Source: JAZDGX01 sp964482205 (lineage in GTDB: Bacteria; Eisenbacteria; RBG-16-71-46; CAIMUX01; WJJG01). Taken from it: DNA of 64,000 bases. Below, one piece after another: positions 51,271 through 59,696 of the stretch. Under the pieces are notes generated by a model that saw only the letters and a list, made by a program, of their open reading frames with translations, did no database searches and was not told where the DNA came from. The first letter of the stretch is position 1. Each line of letters begins with the position of its first letter. The stretch lies in the NCBI GenBank assembly GCA_964482205.1, contig CAYZWI010000001.1, forward strand, positions 1 to 64,000. The letters run 5' to 3'. The position numbers and the translations under genes were made by a program.

Positions 51271-52386
51271 ATGACATCGAAGAAACCTGTATCGAAGAGA
51301 AAGACATCGAAGGCCCCGGCATCCGGGCGCCCGCCGGCAGGCCCTCGATCCGGCAAGGCTGCCTCCAAGAAGCGCGCACCCAAGAAGCCGCGGGCGAAGG
51401 ATCTCCCGCCCGATCTCCCGCATCCGGATCGCGATGACGCAACCGTGGCGGCCGGAGACTTCGACACGGCAATCGAAGCGACCGCGCGCGGAGAAGACGC
51501 TCGCGAGCGGCCGGACGCCTTTCACGCGGGCTATATCGCGATCTGCGGCCTTCCCAACGCGGGCAAGTCGACCCTGCTGAACGCGATTCTGCAGGAGCGC
51601 CTCGCGATCGTGACGTCGAAGCCTCAAACGACCCGGCGGAGAACCCTCGGGATCGTGAATGTCGCCGGCGGCCAGGCGATCTTCATCGACACCCCGGGCA
51701 TCCTGGTTCCTCGCGACGAACTTCACGCCGCCATGATGCGGCTGGTAGAGGAGAGCATCGCCGATGCCGACCTCCTTCTCTATGTGGTCGATGTCCGCCG
51801 TCCGGAGATCGCCCCGGGCGTGATCGCGGCGGCCGCCCGCAAGCCGGTGGTGGTCGCGATCAACAAGGCCGACTTGCTGGCCGTTCCCGAGGAAAGCCTG
51901 CCCGTGATCGAGCGGCTGCAGGCCGAGCTTCCCGAGGCGGAGTTCTTCGTCGTCAGCGCGCTTCACGGAGCGGGGGTCCCGCTCTTGCGCGACCGCTTGA
52001 TCGAGAAGCTGCCGGCCGGCGCGCCCTTCTATCCGGCCGACATGCTGACCGAGCAGCCCGAGCGCTTCTTCGTGACCGAGCTCATTCGCGAAGCGCTCTT
52101 CGACCAGTTTCGTCAGGAGATTCCGTACTCGTCCGAGATCGAGATCACGACCTTTCACGAACAGGAAGGACGCAAGGACCTGATCGAGGCCGAGATCTTC
52201 GTGGAGACGGAATCGCAGAAGGGAATCCTGATCGGAAAGGGCGGGCAGGCGATTCGCGACCTGGGCCGCCGCGCGCGCGCTTCCATCGAAGAGCTCCTGG
52301 ATCGGGAGGTCTATCTGGCGCTGCGGGTAAGAGTGCTGCCGCACTGGCGTCGCGATCCCAAAGCGCTTCGCCGCTTCGGGTACTAG
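51271..52386 (+). CDS. era: GTPase Era with basic N-terminal extension
   Basis: The protein has 371 residues, against about 300 normally. Era binds the 3' end of 16S rRNA during 30S maturation. G1 GLPNAGKSTLLNAI is near residue 92, with SKPQTTRRRTLGI, G3 DTPG, G4 INKADLL, and the C-terminal KH domain (ILIGKGGQAIRDLGRRARASIEELL) followed by VYLALRVRVLPHWRRD. The first 80 residues are Lys/Pro/Ala-rich (SKRKTSKAPASGRPPAGPRS) and unusual for Era. The ATG at 51271 has AAAGG 7 bases upstream. The frame is open much further upstream, but that part lies opposite ispH. Confidence 0.92.
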   Translation: MTSKKPVSKRKTSKAPASGRPPAGPRSGKAASKKRAPKKPRAKDLPPDLPHPDRDDATVAAGDFDTAIEATARGEDARERPDAFHAGYIAICGLPNAGKSTLLNAILQERLAIVTSKPQTTRRRTLGIVNVAGGQAIFIDTPGILVPRDELHAAMMRLVEESIADADLLLYVVDVRRPEIAPGVIAAAARKPVVVAINKADLLAVPEESLPVIERLQAELPEAEFFVVSALHGAGVPLLRDRLIEKLPAGAPFYPADMLTEQPERFFVTELIREALFDQFRQEIPYSSEIEITTFHEQEGRKDLIEAEIFVETESQKGILIGKGGQAIRDLGRRARASIEELLDREVYLALRVRVLPHWRRDPKALRRFGY

Positions 52387-52533
52387 CGCGACGAACGAGG
52401 GCGCGGTCGTTTTCCCGGCACCTTGACAGCCGGGCACGGGGGCGCGAACCTCGGCAAAATTACGCTCTTCGGCGCGTCGCGGAAGTCTTGTCCCGGCCAG
52501 GGAGCCGGGTCGGGCGCGTGGAAAGGAGTCGGC

Positions 52534-54213
52534 TTGGCGTACAAGAGAACGCTCGTGACGAGCGCCCTGCCGTATGCGAACGGGCGCATTCACATCGGCC
52601 ATCTGGCGGGCGCCTACCTACCTCCCGACATCTATGTCCGCTACCTGCGGATGAAGGGCGAGGACGTGCTCTTCGTGTCGGGATCCGACGAGCATGGCGT
52701 GCCGATCACGCTGCGCGCGATGGAAGAGGGCGTGACCCCTCGCGAGATCATCGATCGCTTCCACGGGGAGAACGAGTCCGCCTTTCGCGCGGCCGGGATC
52801 GACTTCGACATCTACGGGCGCACCTCGTGGGCCGAGCACCAGAAGACGACGGCCGAGTTCTTTCTCAAGCTGAGCGAGGGCGGCTACATCGAGAAGCAGA
52901 AGATCCAGCAGTACTATTCCGAGAAGATCGGAATGTTCTTGCCCGATCGCTACATCGAAGGCATCTGCCCGCGCTGCGGCAAGGACGCGCGCGGCGACCA
53001 GTGCGACCACTGCGGCACGACCTACGAAGTCACCGAGCTGCGCGAGCCGCGCTCGGCGGTTCCCGGCGACGGTTCCACGCCGGTGCTGCGCGAGACGATG
53101 CACTGGTTCCTGCGCCTCGACCGGTTTCAGGAGCCGCTGCTGGCCTGGCTGGAAGCGAAGCGCGACTGGCGCCCGAACACGCGCGGCACCGCGCTCGGCT
53201 GGCTGCGCGAAGGCCTGCGCGCGCGCTGCGTCACGCGCGACACCGAGTGGGGCGTGCGCATTCCGCTCGACGATCCTGACACGCAGGGGAAGCGGATCTA
53301 TGTGTGGTTCGACGCGCCGATCGGATATGTGACCAACACCCAGGTGTGGGCCGCGCGCCAAGGAAAGCCCGAGGCGTGGCGAACCTACTGGCAGGACCCC
53401 GAGACGCGCCTGATCCACTTCATCGGGAAGGACAACATTCCGTTTCACGCGATCATCTTCCCCGCGATGCTGATGGGGCAGGGCAATTTCATCCTGCCCG
53501 ACGCGGTCGTGGCGAATGAGTACCTGAACTTCCTGCGCGCGGGCGAAGCGGCCGCGGTCAAGTTCTCGAAGAGCCGCGGCACGGTGGTCGAGGTCGGCTG
53601 GTTCATCGAGACCTACGGCTCCGATCGACTGCGCTATTACCTGACCGCGATCGCTCCCGAGACGGCGGACGCCGAGTTCTCCTGGACCGATTTTCTCCAT
53701 CGCACCAACGGTGAGCTGGCCAATGTGCTCGGGAATTTCGTGCATCGCACCCTGGCCTTCACGGCGAAGAACTTCGCCGGGCAGGTGCCGCCGGCCGGGG
53801 ATTTGGGCGAGGCGGACCGGCGCGCGCTCGAAGCGATCGCGATCGCGAGCCGGGCGGTGGGCGAAAACATCGAGCGCTTCCAGTTCCGCCAAGCGCAGAT
53901 CGCGATGCTCGAGCTGGCGCGGTTCGGCAACCGCTACTTCGACGAGCAGCAGCCCTGGGCCACGCGCAAGAGCGACGCGCCGCGCTGCGCCTCCACGCTG
54001 CATGTCTGCCTGCAGCTCGTCGGCGCGCTCGCGCGCCTGATCAGCCCCTTCCTGCCCGCGGCCGGCGCCCGGCTGGCGGCGATGATGGGGCTGCCCGAGC
54101 GACCGCGCGAGAATTGGTCCGGCATCGGTAGAGAGCTGGCGGAGGGGAGTGTTCTGGGGAAACCGGAAATCCTCTTCCCGAAGCTGGAACCCGAGGACAT
54201 TCCACAGACATAG
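52534..54213 (+). CDS. metG: Methionyl-tRNA synthetase
   Basis: The protein has 559 residues from TTG 52534, with AAAGGAG 6 bases upstream. The class I signatures are present: TSALPYANGRIHIGHLAGAY (HIGH) and VKFSKSRGTVVEV (KMSKS type) near residue 345. The connective domain has the zinc knuckle CPRCGKDARGDQCDHCG. After the anticodon-binding domain (LARFGNRYFDEQQPWA) the protein ends, so the C-terminal tRNA-binding/dimer domain is absent and the enzyme is probably monomeric. It charges tRNA-Met and initiator tRNA. Confidence 0.95.
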   Translation: MAYKRTLVTSALPYANGRIHIGHLAGAYLPPDIYVRYLRMKGEDVLFVSGSDEHGVPITLRAMEEGVTPREIIDRFHGENESAFRAAGIDFDIYGRTSWAEHQKTTAEFFLKLSEGGYIEKQKIQQYYSEKIGMFLPDRYIEGICPRCGKDARGDQCDHCGTTYEVTELREPRSAVPGDGSTPVLRETMHWFLRLDRFQEPLLAWLEAKRDWRPNTRGTALGWLREGLRARCVTRDTEWGVRIPLDDPDTQGKRIYVWFDAPIGYVTNTQVWAARQGKPEAWRTYWQDPETRLIHFIGKDNIPFHAIIFPAMLMGQGNFILPDAVVANEYLNFLRAGEAAAVKFSKSRGTVVEVGWFIETYGSDRLRYYLTAIAPETADAEFSWTDFLHRTNGELANVLGNFVHRTLAFTAKNFAGQVPPAGDLGEADRRALEAIAIASRAVGENIERFQFRQAQIAMLELARFGNRYFDEQQPWATRKSDAPRCASTLHVCLQLVGALARLISPFLPAAGARLAAMMGLPERPRENWSGIGRELAEGSVLGKPEILFPKLEPEDIPQT

Positions 54214-54276
54214 AACGGTTCGACGACGGCCGATTGTCCTTTCGGTGGCAGACGCCGCAGGGAGGGAAGGAACGAC

Positions 54277-55236
54277 GTGAGCGAGAGAACGCATGGTCTC
54301 TGCCTCGTGCGGAGAATGAGCCACCTGCGCCAGGCGGGGTTGATCCTCGCCTTGCCGATCGCGATCGTCTTCGGTTGCGGCGGCGGGGGGGAGAGCGGGG
54401 AGTCGGGCAAGCGGGGCAAGAAGTCCGATGTCACCCCCTCGGTGACGGAAGTCTCGCGCCCACCGAGCGCTTCCGCGCAAGGAAGCAAGAACAATCGCCC
54501 TCCCAAAGCCAGCTTCGAGGTCTTTCCTCTCACGGGATACGAGAGACTGACCGCCTTTCGATTCAACGCCACGCTTTCGAAGGACGATTCGACCGCGAAC
54601 GAGCTGCTCCTGAAGCGCTGGGACTTTGACGGCGACGGCGCATGGGATGCGAACTTCCAGCGCGCGAGCCGCATGCGGCATGTCTTTGAGAAGCCGGGCG
54701 TCTTTCGGCCGCGGCTGCTCGTGCAGGACGAAGGCGGCCTGCTGGATTCGATCGTGGGAAGCGAGGTCACGATCAAGGCTCCCTGCCCGGCGCCCGAATT
54801 CGAGCTGACCGATGTGAATTCCCATTCGCGCAGCTTCGGCAAGAAGATCAAGCTCTCCGACTTGCGCGGGCATCGCGTCCTCGTCTGGTTCGCGATGCCG
54901 AGCGGGTGATGCAGCTACGAGCGGCAGTTCGCCGCTTTGGACACGCTGGCCAACGAGCTCGCCAAGAGCCCGGCCTTCGCGGATGTGCGCATCTACGGCG
55001 TTCTCGAGAGCACCAAGCGCGACAAGATGGACAAGATGGTCACCGATCGCGGGCTGCCGCTGTTGCAGGACTCCGCCGACAAGCAGTTCGAAGACGCGTA
55101 CTCCGCGACGCCGGGGCAGGCGCTCATCTTCTTCGACCGGCAAGGTTGCCTCGTCTGGAACACGATCATGACGGGACCCAAGGTCATGATCGACCGGAAG
55201 GCGATTCGCGATCACTTGGCCACCATCGGCGGTTGA
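54277..55236 (+). CDS. Probable selenoprotein: PKD plus thioredoxin-fold lipoprotein with in-frame UGA (Sec211-Cys212)
   Basis: Read through the TGA at 54907-54909, the protein has 319 residues. The GTG at 54277 follows GGAAGGA. A signal peptide with lipobox-like VFGC is followed by a PKD-like domain (FNATLSKDD, KRWDFDGDGAWD). Next is a TlpA/AhpC-type thioredoxin fold: PCPAPEFELTDVNSHSRSFG, LSDLRGHRVLVWFAMPSG, UGA, then CSYERQFAALDTLA. After the UGA the fold completes normally (FADVRIYGVLE, SATPGQALIFFDRQGCLV with the cis-Pro) to a stop at 55234. The frame is unchanged and no other stop occurs. Sec followed by Cys falls where TlpA has C-P-P-C. A SECIS-like hairpin follows the UGA. Inferred role: periplasmic thiol redox or peroxide chemistry. 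A nonsense mutation is the alternative. Confidence 0.75.
54919..54937 (+). promoter_or_regulatory. Candidate bacterial SECIS hairpin
   Basis: Just after the in-frame TGA (54907-54909), GAGCGGC (54919-54925) pairs with GCCGCTT (54931-54937) around the loop AGTTC (54926-54930). This gives six Watson-Crick pairs plus one G-U. The loop begins 17 bases after the TGA (16 bases lie between) and has a G in its first two positions. This is the distance and loop rule described for bacterial SECIS elements, which recruit SelB. Confidence 0.6.
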
Positions 55237-55266
55237 GCGGCCGGCCGGAGCCACGGAATGACGAAG

Positions 55267-55299
55267 CGGGCGATGGCCCACCTGGTGCGCCGTCGCCCG
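55267..55299 (+). terminator. Terminator-like hairpin after the selenoprotein gene
   Basis: CGGGCGATGG (55267-55276) pairs with CCGTCGCCCG (55290-55299), ten pairs with one G-T, around a 13-base loop, 30 bases after the stop codon. The following TTGTG is only weakly T-rich. Confidence 0.45.
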
Positions 55300-55496
55300 T
55301 TGTGCTGAAAGGCCGGTCGTCGGGCTCGATCGCCCTCCGCCTTCTGGACCGCGCGCGGAATCTGTTCCATGATCCCCGTGTATCGTTGCTTCGGTGAGGG
55401 AATGTTTCCGGCAGTGACGGGGATCGCGGGGCGTTGCGAGGGATCGTGGCGCTCCCATGGATCGGCGGCGGAGGTTCCAGGCCTGGAGGTTCGCGC

Positions 55497-56459
55497 GTGA
55501 GCAGGGATTCGATGGAGGCCAGAAGCGTCTCCGCGCGCGGCTCTTCTCGAGAATATTCGCGCAGAAGCCGGGCGGAACGCTCAGTCCTGCTGCGCATCGC
55601 CACCACGAGATCCCTGGTTCTGTCGCGAACCGCGGAGCTCTCGCGGCCCGCCGTCCCCTTTCTCTCTTCGGGACTGCGCCGGGACCCGGGCGGGTACCGG
55701 CGGGGATTCGTGCGCGGGCTGATCGCTTCGGTCGGATTGCATGTCCTCGTCGCCCTGGCGATCATCCTTTGGCCCGCGCGCGCGCCCCGGCCCGTGCGCC
55801 TGGGAGGAGGAGCGCTGTCGCTTTCGGTGCGCCTCGGCTCCCCTGGGGGCGGATCGGGTGAGCCGGCGCGGATGGTGACGCCGCCGGTCGCCAAGCCGCC
55901 CGAGACCGCGGCGGCCAAGAAGAGCGAACCGGTCGTGAAACCTCCGCCCAAGAGCGATCCCCCGAAGAAGGAAGCGGCGCTCCCGGTGCCGACCAAGATG
56001 GACCCGGTCTCGCCGGCCGGGCAGGGCGACGCTTCGAAGGCGCATGACGCGACGCTCGCTTCCGCAGGATCGGGGGTGGGCAGCGGAGGCGGCAGCGGAG
56101 GCGGGAGCGGAAAGGGCGGAGGAGGCGGAGACGGCGGGCCCCTCCAGATCACGGGAGTGGAAGAGGGGCAGTTCGCGTCCGACTACTATCTCGATTCGGT
56201 CATCGGGCGCATCTCGGCCACGTGGACGCCGCCATCCAGAGGGGGCGGGAATCCGGGAGAACGGGCCGCGGTGCTGAAATTCCGGATCATGGCGCACGGG
56301 CAGGTTATGAAAGCGGAGATCGAAACGTCGTCGGGCAATCCGGCGTTCGACAAGACCGCCCAGGAAGCCGTCATGCGAGCGCAACCGTTCCCTCCCTTTC
56401 CTCCCGCCTATCGCGGCCAATGGCTCACGCTGCACTTGCGATTCGTCTTCGGCGTTTGA
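55497..56459 (+). CDS. TonB/TolA-like energy-transducing protein
   Basis: The protein has 320 residues from GTG 55497 (GGAGG 7 bases upstream). A basic cytoplasmic segment of about 75 residues leads to one transmembrane helix (RGLIASVGLHVLVALAIILW). A Pro/Lys-rich periplasm-spanning part (PPETAAAKKSEPVVKPPPKS), a Gly/Ser-rich hinge and a TonB-C-type domain (VLKFRIMAHGQVMKAEIETS, FDKTAQEAVMRAQPFPPFP) follow. Because tolB, pal and cpoB follow at once, it most likely acts as TolA. The partner motor genes tolQ/tolR are not upstream, which is unusual. Confidence 0.8.
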   Translation: MSRDSMEARSVSARGSSREYSRRSRAERSVLLRIATTRSLVLSRTAELSRPAVPFLSSGLRRDPGGYRRGFVRGLIASVGLHVLVALAIILWPARAPRPVRLGGGALSLSVRLGSPGGGSGEPARMVTPPVAKPPETAAAKKSEPVVKPPPKSDPPKKEAALPVPTKMDPVSPAGQGDASKAHDATLASAGSGVGSGGGSGGGSGKGGGGGDGGPLQITGVEEGQFASDYYLDSVIGRISATWTPPSRGGGNPGERAAVLKFRIMAHGQVMKAEIETSSGNPAFDKTAQEAVMRAQPFPPFPPAYRGQWLTLHLRFVFGV

Positions 56460-56506
56460 TCCCGGCGCTCGCCGGCGCGTGCTAGCGAACCAGAGAGAGG
56501 GTCGTG

Positions 56507-57916
56507 ATGAAGAGAGACATGCGGATGCGAGGTCGCACCTGCTCCGCGCTCGCGCAGTTCCTCGCGCTCGCGCAGTCCTTCCCGATCGCGCTGTGCTGCG
56601 CGCTCATGATGTCCGCCTGGCTTGCGGTTTCGTCCTTTGCCCAGCAGGACTATTGGGGCGAGGTGCGCAAATCCGAGGCCGCGCGCACGCCCATCGTGAT
56701 CGAGGATTTCCCGGTGGATGCGTCTCTCGGCTTCACCGCCTTCTACTACGACGGGCAGACTCCCGAGGATCTGCTCGCGCAGGACCTCGTGAACATGAGC
56801 GTCTTTCAGGTCGTTCGCCAGCGCGCCGGGGATGCGGCCCCGGCCGTCTTGGATGTGAACGGAGATCCGGTGACGAACGCCATCGTCGCTCGCGTGCGCG
56901 GCCGGATCGTCGGCGGCCGGGGCGGGCCGCAACTGGATCTGGAATTGCTCGAAGAGGGAACGCGGGCCGAGATCATTCGTTGTTCGTATCCGGTTTTCAG
57001 CGAAGGCGAGGCGCAGCCCGACCGCTGGCAGATCCACATCTGGGCCGACAGCGTGACGCGCTACTTGACGGGCAGTCCCGGCTGCGCCGCCACGCGGATC
57101 GCTTTTCTGCGGGAAGGCGGCTCGGGCAAGGAGCTCTACCTGATCGACTGGGACGGCAAGGAGGAGGAAACGGTCACGGGAATGGCGACCGTGCTCGTCT
57201 CGCCCGAATGGCATCCCGGCGGGAAGAGAATCGCCTTCACCAGCTTTCATCGCGGACAGCCGCTGCTCGTGTCGCTCGATCTCGCGACCCGGCGGATGAT
57301 CACGCTCTCGGACAAACGCACGCCTTCGGCCGGGGCCTATTCTCCAAGCGGCCGGCAGATCGCTTTCTCGGCCGCCACGACCGGGGACGCGGAGATCTAT
57401 GTGGCCCGTTCCGACGGCTCGCATCCCGAGCGCCTGACCTTCGACAAAGGCATCGATACCGCCCCGAGCTGGAGCCCTTCGGGAGACCGGGTCGTCTTCA
57501 CTTCCGACCGGCGCGGCACGCCGCAGCTCTATGTGATGGATGCGGACGGATCGAATGTCGCCCAGCTCACCTTCGACGGGAAGTGGAACGATTCTCCCGA
57601 CTGGTCGCCGAATGGAGAGCGGATCGTGTATGTCTGCTCGGTCGACGGCAAGTTCGAGGTCGCGGTCGTCTCGAGCTCCGGCCTCTCGGCGCCGCGCATC
57701 GTGACGCGCGGAGGCGGATGCGAGGATCCTCATTGGGCGCCTGACAGCCGCCATGTGGTCTTCTCGCGGTCGATCGGCGGCCAGCGCAATCTGTGGATCG
57801 TGGATGTGGACACCGGGAGCCTGCGGCAATTGACTTTCTCGCGGGCCCAAACCTACAATCCCGCCTGGTCGCCGCTTGCGGAACGACGCATTCGCGCCTC
57901 CGGGGAAACGGGCTGA
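56507..57916 (+). CDS. tolB: Tol-Pal system propeller protein TolB
   Basis: The protein has 469 residues. The ATG at 56507 follows GAGAGAGGG. A signal peptide ends near SSFAQQ. The TolB N-terminal domain (IVIEDFPVDASLGFTAFYYD, then RWQIHIWADSVTRYLTGSPG) precedes a six-bladed propeller with repeats such as VSPEWHPGGKRIAFTSF, SPSGRQIAFSAATTGDAEIY and PSWSPSGDRVVFTSDRRGTP. TolB works in the periplasm with Pal and TolA to keep the outer membrane attached during division. It is 47 bases after the TonB/TolA-like gene and 160 bases before pal. Confidence 0.92.
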   Translation: MKRDMRMRGRTCSALAQFLALAQSFPIALCCALMMSAWLAVSSFAQQDYWGEVRKSEAARTPIVIEDFPVDASLGFTAFYYDGQTPEDLLAQDLVNMSVFQVVRQRAGDAAPAVLDVNGDPVTNAIVARVRGRIVGGRGGPQLDLELLEEGTRAEIIRCSYPVFSEGEAQPDRWQIHIWADSVTRYLTGSPGCAATRIAFLREGGSGKELYLIDWDGKEEETVTGMATVLVSPEWHPGGKRIAFTSFHRGQPLLVSLDLATRRMITLSDKRTPSAGAYSPSGRQIAFSAATTGDAEIYVARSDGSHPERLTFDKGIDTAPSWSPSGDRVVFTSDRRGTPQLYVMDADGSNVAQLTFDGKWNDSPDWSPNGERIVYVCSVDGKFEVAVVSSSGLSAPRIVTRGGGCEDPHWAPDSRHVVFSRSIGGQRNLWIVDVDTGSLRQLTFSRAQTYNPAWSPLAERRIRASGETG

Positions 57917-58076
57917 TCCTGGATCTGCCCGGGCAGCGGCCATCCGGACGGGGAGGGCGATCGCACGGGGAGAATCGGTCGCCGTGGCCGGCGATCACCA
58001 TCAGCACTCCGAGTCGGGAATCAAGGCCTGCAACATAAAACGGCCCCAACGGCAAACCAAGGGAGGATGGAACGCC

Positions 58077-58592
58077 ATGAACAGACGGATGGGATGGTGG
58101 GTGATGATCGTCGCGGTTCTCTTCGCGACCGCGGCCGGCTGCTCGAAGAAGCCGCCCGCGGGAGAGATGGTTCCTCCGCCCGATAGATCGACGCAGGATC
58201 AGGTGGCGCCGAGCCAGGACCGGACTTCCCCCGAAGCTTCCGACACCTCTCGCGATGTGCGGATGACGATCGAGGATGTGTACTTCGAGTACGACAAGCA
58301 CACCCTCACTCCCGCGGGGCGCGATGTGCTGGCGAAGAACGCCGACTACCTGATGAAGAATCCGGATGTGAAGATCTTGATCGAGGGCCACTGCGACGAG
58401 CGCGGCACGCGCGAATACAACCTCGCGCTCGGCGATCGGCGCGCCAGTGCGGCCCGTGACTTCCTCGTCTCCTACGGCGTCCAGCCGAGCCGGGTCGAGA
58501 CGATCAGCTACGGCAAGGAGCGTCCCTTCGACAGCGGACACGACGAAGCGGCCTGGGCCAAGAACCGGCGGGCGCACTTCAAGAACCAGTAA
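58077..58592 (+). CDS. pal: Peptidoglycan-associated lipoprotein Pal
   Basis: The protein has 171 residues. The ATG at 58077 follows GGGAGG by 10 bases. The lipoprotein signal ends at FATAAGC. A linker of about 50 residues leads to an OmpA-like domain: DVYFEYDKHTLTPAGRDVL, ILIEGHCDERGTREYNLALG, DRRASAARDFLVSYGV and the end AAWAKNRRAHFKNQ. Pal links the outer membrane to peptidoglycan and is pulled by TolB/TolA. Only 11 bases separate it from cpoB. Confidence 0.95.
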   Translation: MNRRMGWWVMIVAVLFATAAGCSKKPPAGEMVPPPDRSTQDQVAPSQDRTSPEASDTSRDVRMTIEDVYFEYDKHTLTPAGRDVLAKNADYLMKNPDVKILIEGHCDERGTREYNLALGDRRASAARDFLVSYGVQPSRVETISYGKERPFDSGHDEAAWAKNRRAHFKNQ

Positions 58593-58603
58593 CGGAGGTG
58601 CGC

Positions 58604-59440
58604 ATGCGCGCTCCGCTCGCGCTGCTGCTGCTGGGGGCGGCGAGCCTGACCGGGTGCGCTTCGATGGGGCTCGGGCGTCCCGGCGGTTCAGCGACCGCGG
58701 ATTCGAGCGCCGATCCCGCGACCGAACGCATGGTCCGGATCGAGGCGTCCCAGGAACGCCAGGAGACGCTTCTGCGGCGCACCAATGCCGACCTCTCCGC
58801 GCAGATCGAGGAAGTGCTGCGCGAGCTGCAGGTGTTGTCGGCGCGGGTGGCCGCCCTCGAGCAACGCGCGAGCGAGGATCGCGAGCGCCGGTCGCCCGCA
58901 GGTCCGCCGTCCTTCGAGCCCGGGGAACGCTCGCGGCCGCCCATGGATGCCGCGGCGGACTCACCGGCCGGCGGGCTGCCCGCCGGCGCGCTCTCCGGGG
59001 CCCTGGGCGACTCGGCTGCGCAGGACGGCGAGGGCGGCGCCGCGCAGGTCGCGCCCGGCACTCCGCAAGTCGAAGGCCAGAGCATCTACGAAGACGCGTA
59101 CCAGGATCTGATGCAGGAGAACTTCCAACTCGCCCTGGTCGGGTTCCGCACCTACTTGAGCCGGTATCCGGCCACCAGTCTGAGCGACAATGCGCAGTAC
59201 TGGATCGCCGAGGTCTACTACAAGCAGAAGCAGTTCACGACCGCCGTCGAGGAATTCGTGAAAGTGGTCGAGAACTACGCGGGCCAGGACAAGGTTCCGG
59301 CCGCGTACTACAAGCTCGGGCTCTGCTTTCGGAACATGCGCGACGAGACGACCGCGCGGCGGTACTTCGGGCTCGTGGTCGAGAGGTTTCCGGCGACGCA
59401 CGAAGCGCAATTGGCGGCCGAGAGACTGGCGGAGCGCTGA
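58604..59440 (+). CDS. cpoB: Tol-Pal-associated protein CpoB (YbgF)
   Basis: The protein has 278 residues from ATG 58604, with GGAGG 5 bases upstream. The N-terminus is a lipoprotein signal (LLLLGAASLTGC), which differs from the soluble E. coli protein. A coiled coil (LSAQIEEVLRELQVLSARVA), an Ala/Gly/Pro linker and a C-terminal TPR domain (YEDAYQDLMQENFQLALVGF, YWIAEVYYKQKQFTTAV, AYYKLGLCFRNM) follow, as in YbgF. It coordinates peptidoglycan synthesis with outer-membrane constriction. It ends the operon. Confidence 0.92.
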   Translation: MRAPLALLLLGAASLTGCASMGLGRPGGSATADSSADPATERMVRIEASQERQETLLRRTNADLSAQIEEVLRELQVLSARVAALEQRASEDRERRSPAGPPSFEPGERSRPPMDAAADSPAGGLPAGALSGALGDSAAQDGEGGAAQVAPGTPQVEGQSIYEDAYQDLMQENFQLALVGFRTYLSRYPATSLSDNAQYWIAEVYYKQKQFTTAVEEFVKVVENYAGQDKVPAAYYKLGLCFRNMRDETTARRYFGLVVERFPATHEAQLAAERLAER

Positions 59441-59524
59441 GAGCCGCGCCTTGATGCACGGGCCGTGAAGCTCCCAGACGCCCAGCGGATTTCCGCGATG
59501 CCGTCCGGGCCGCACCCAAACGAG

Positions 59525-59554
59525 AAAGAGGCGGGCTCCTTCGCCCGCCTCTTT
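59525..59554 (+). terminator. Intrinsic-type terminator of the Tol-Pal operon
   Basis: A perfect 12-bp stem (AAAGAGGCGGGC at 59525-59536, its complement at 59543-59554) with a 6-base loop ends in TTT. The A-flank on the left makes it bidirectional in form. It lies 85 bases after cpoB and can also stop the convergent tdh transcript. Confidence 0.85.
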
Positions 59555-59696
59555 GCGTATGCGTCTCGTGTGCGTGGTTCGCGATTCGCCGCTCGCTCGC
59601 TCCTGGCCGGTGTTTCCTGCGCTGCGCTTCCGCCGCGTCTACCTTCCGCTGCCCTTCACGCGGGCATCCCACGGGCGCCTGCGCCGGCGTCTCCCG

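Noticed and set aside
52618..55458. A 946-codon minus-strand open frame covering metG and the selenoprotein gene
   Set aside because: It is antisense to metG and to the thioredoxin-fold gene and has no recognisable domain or ribosome site.
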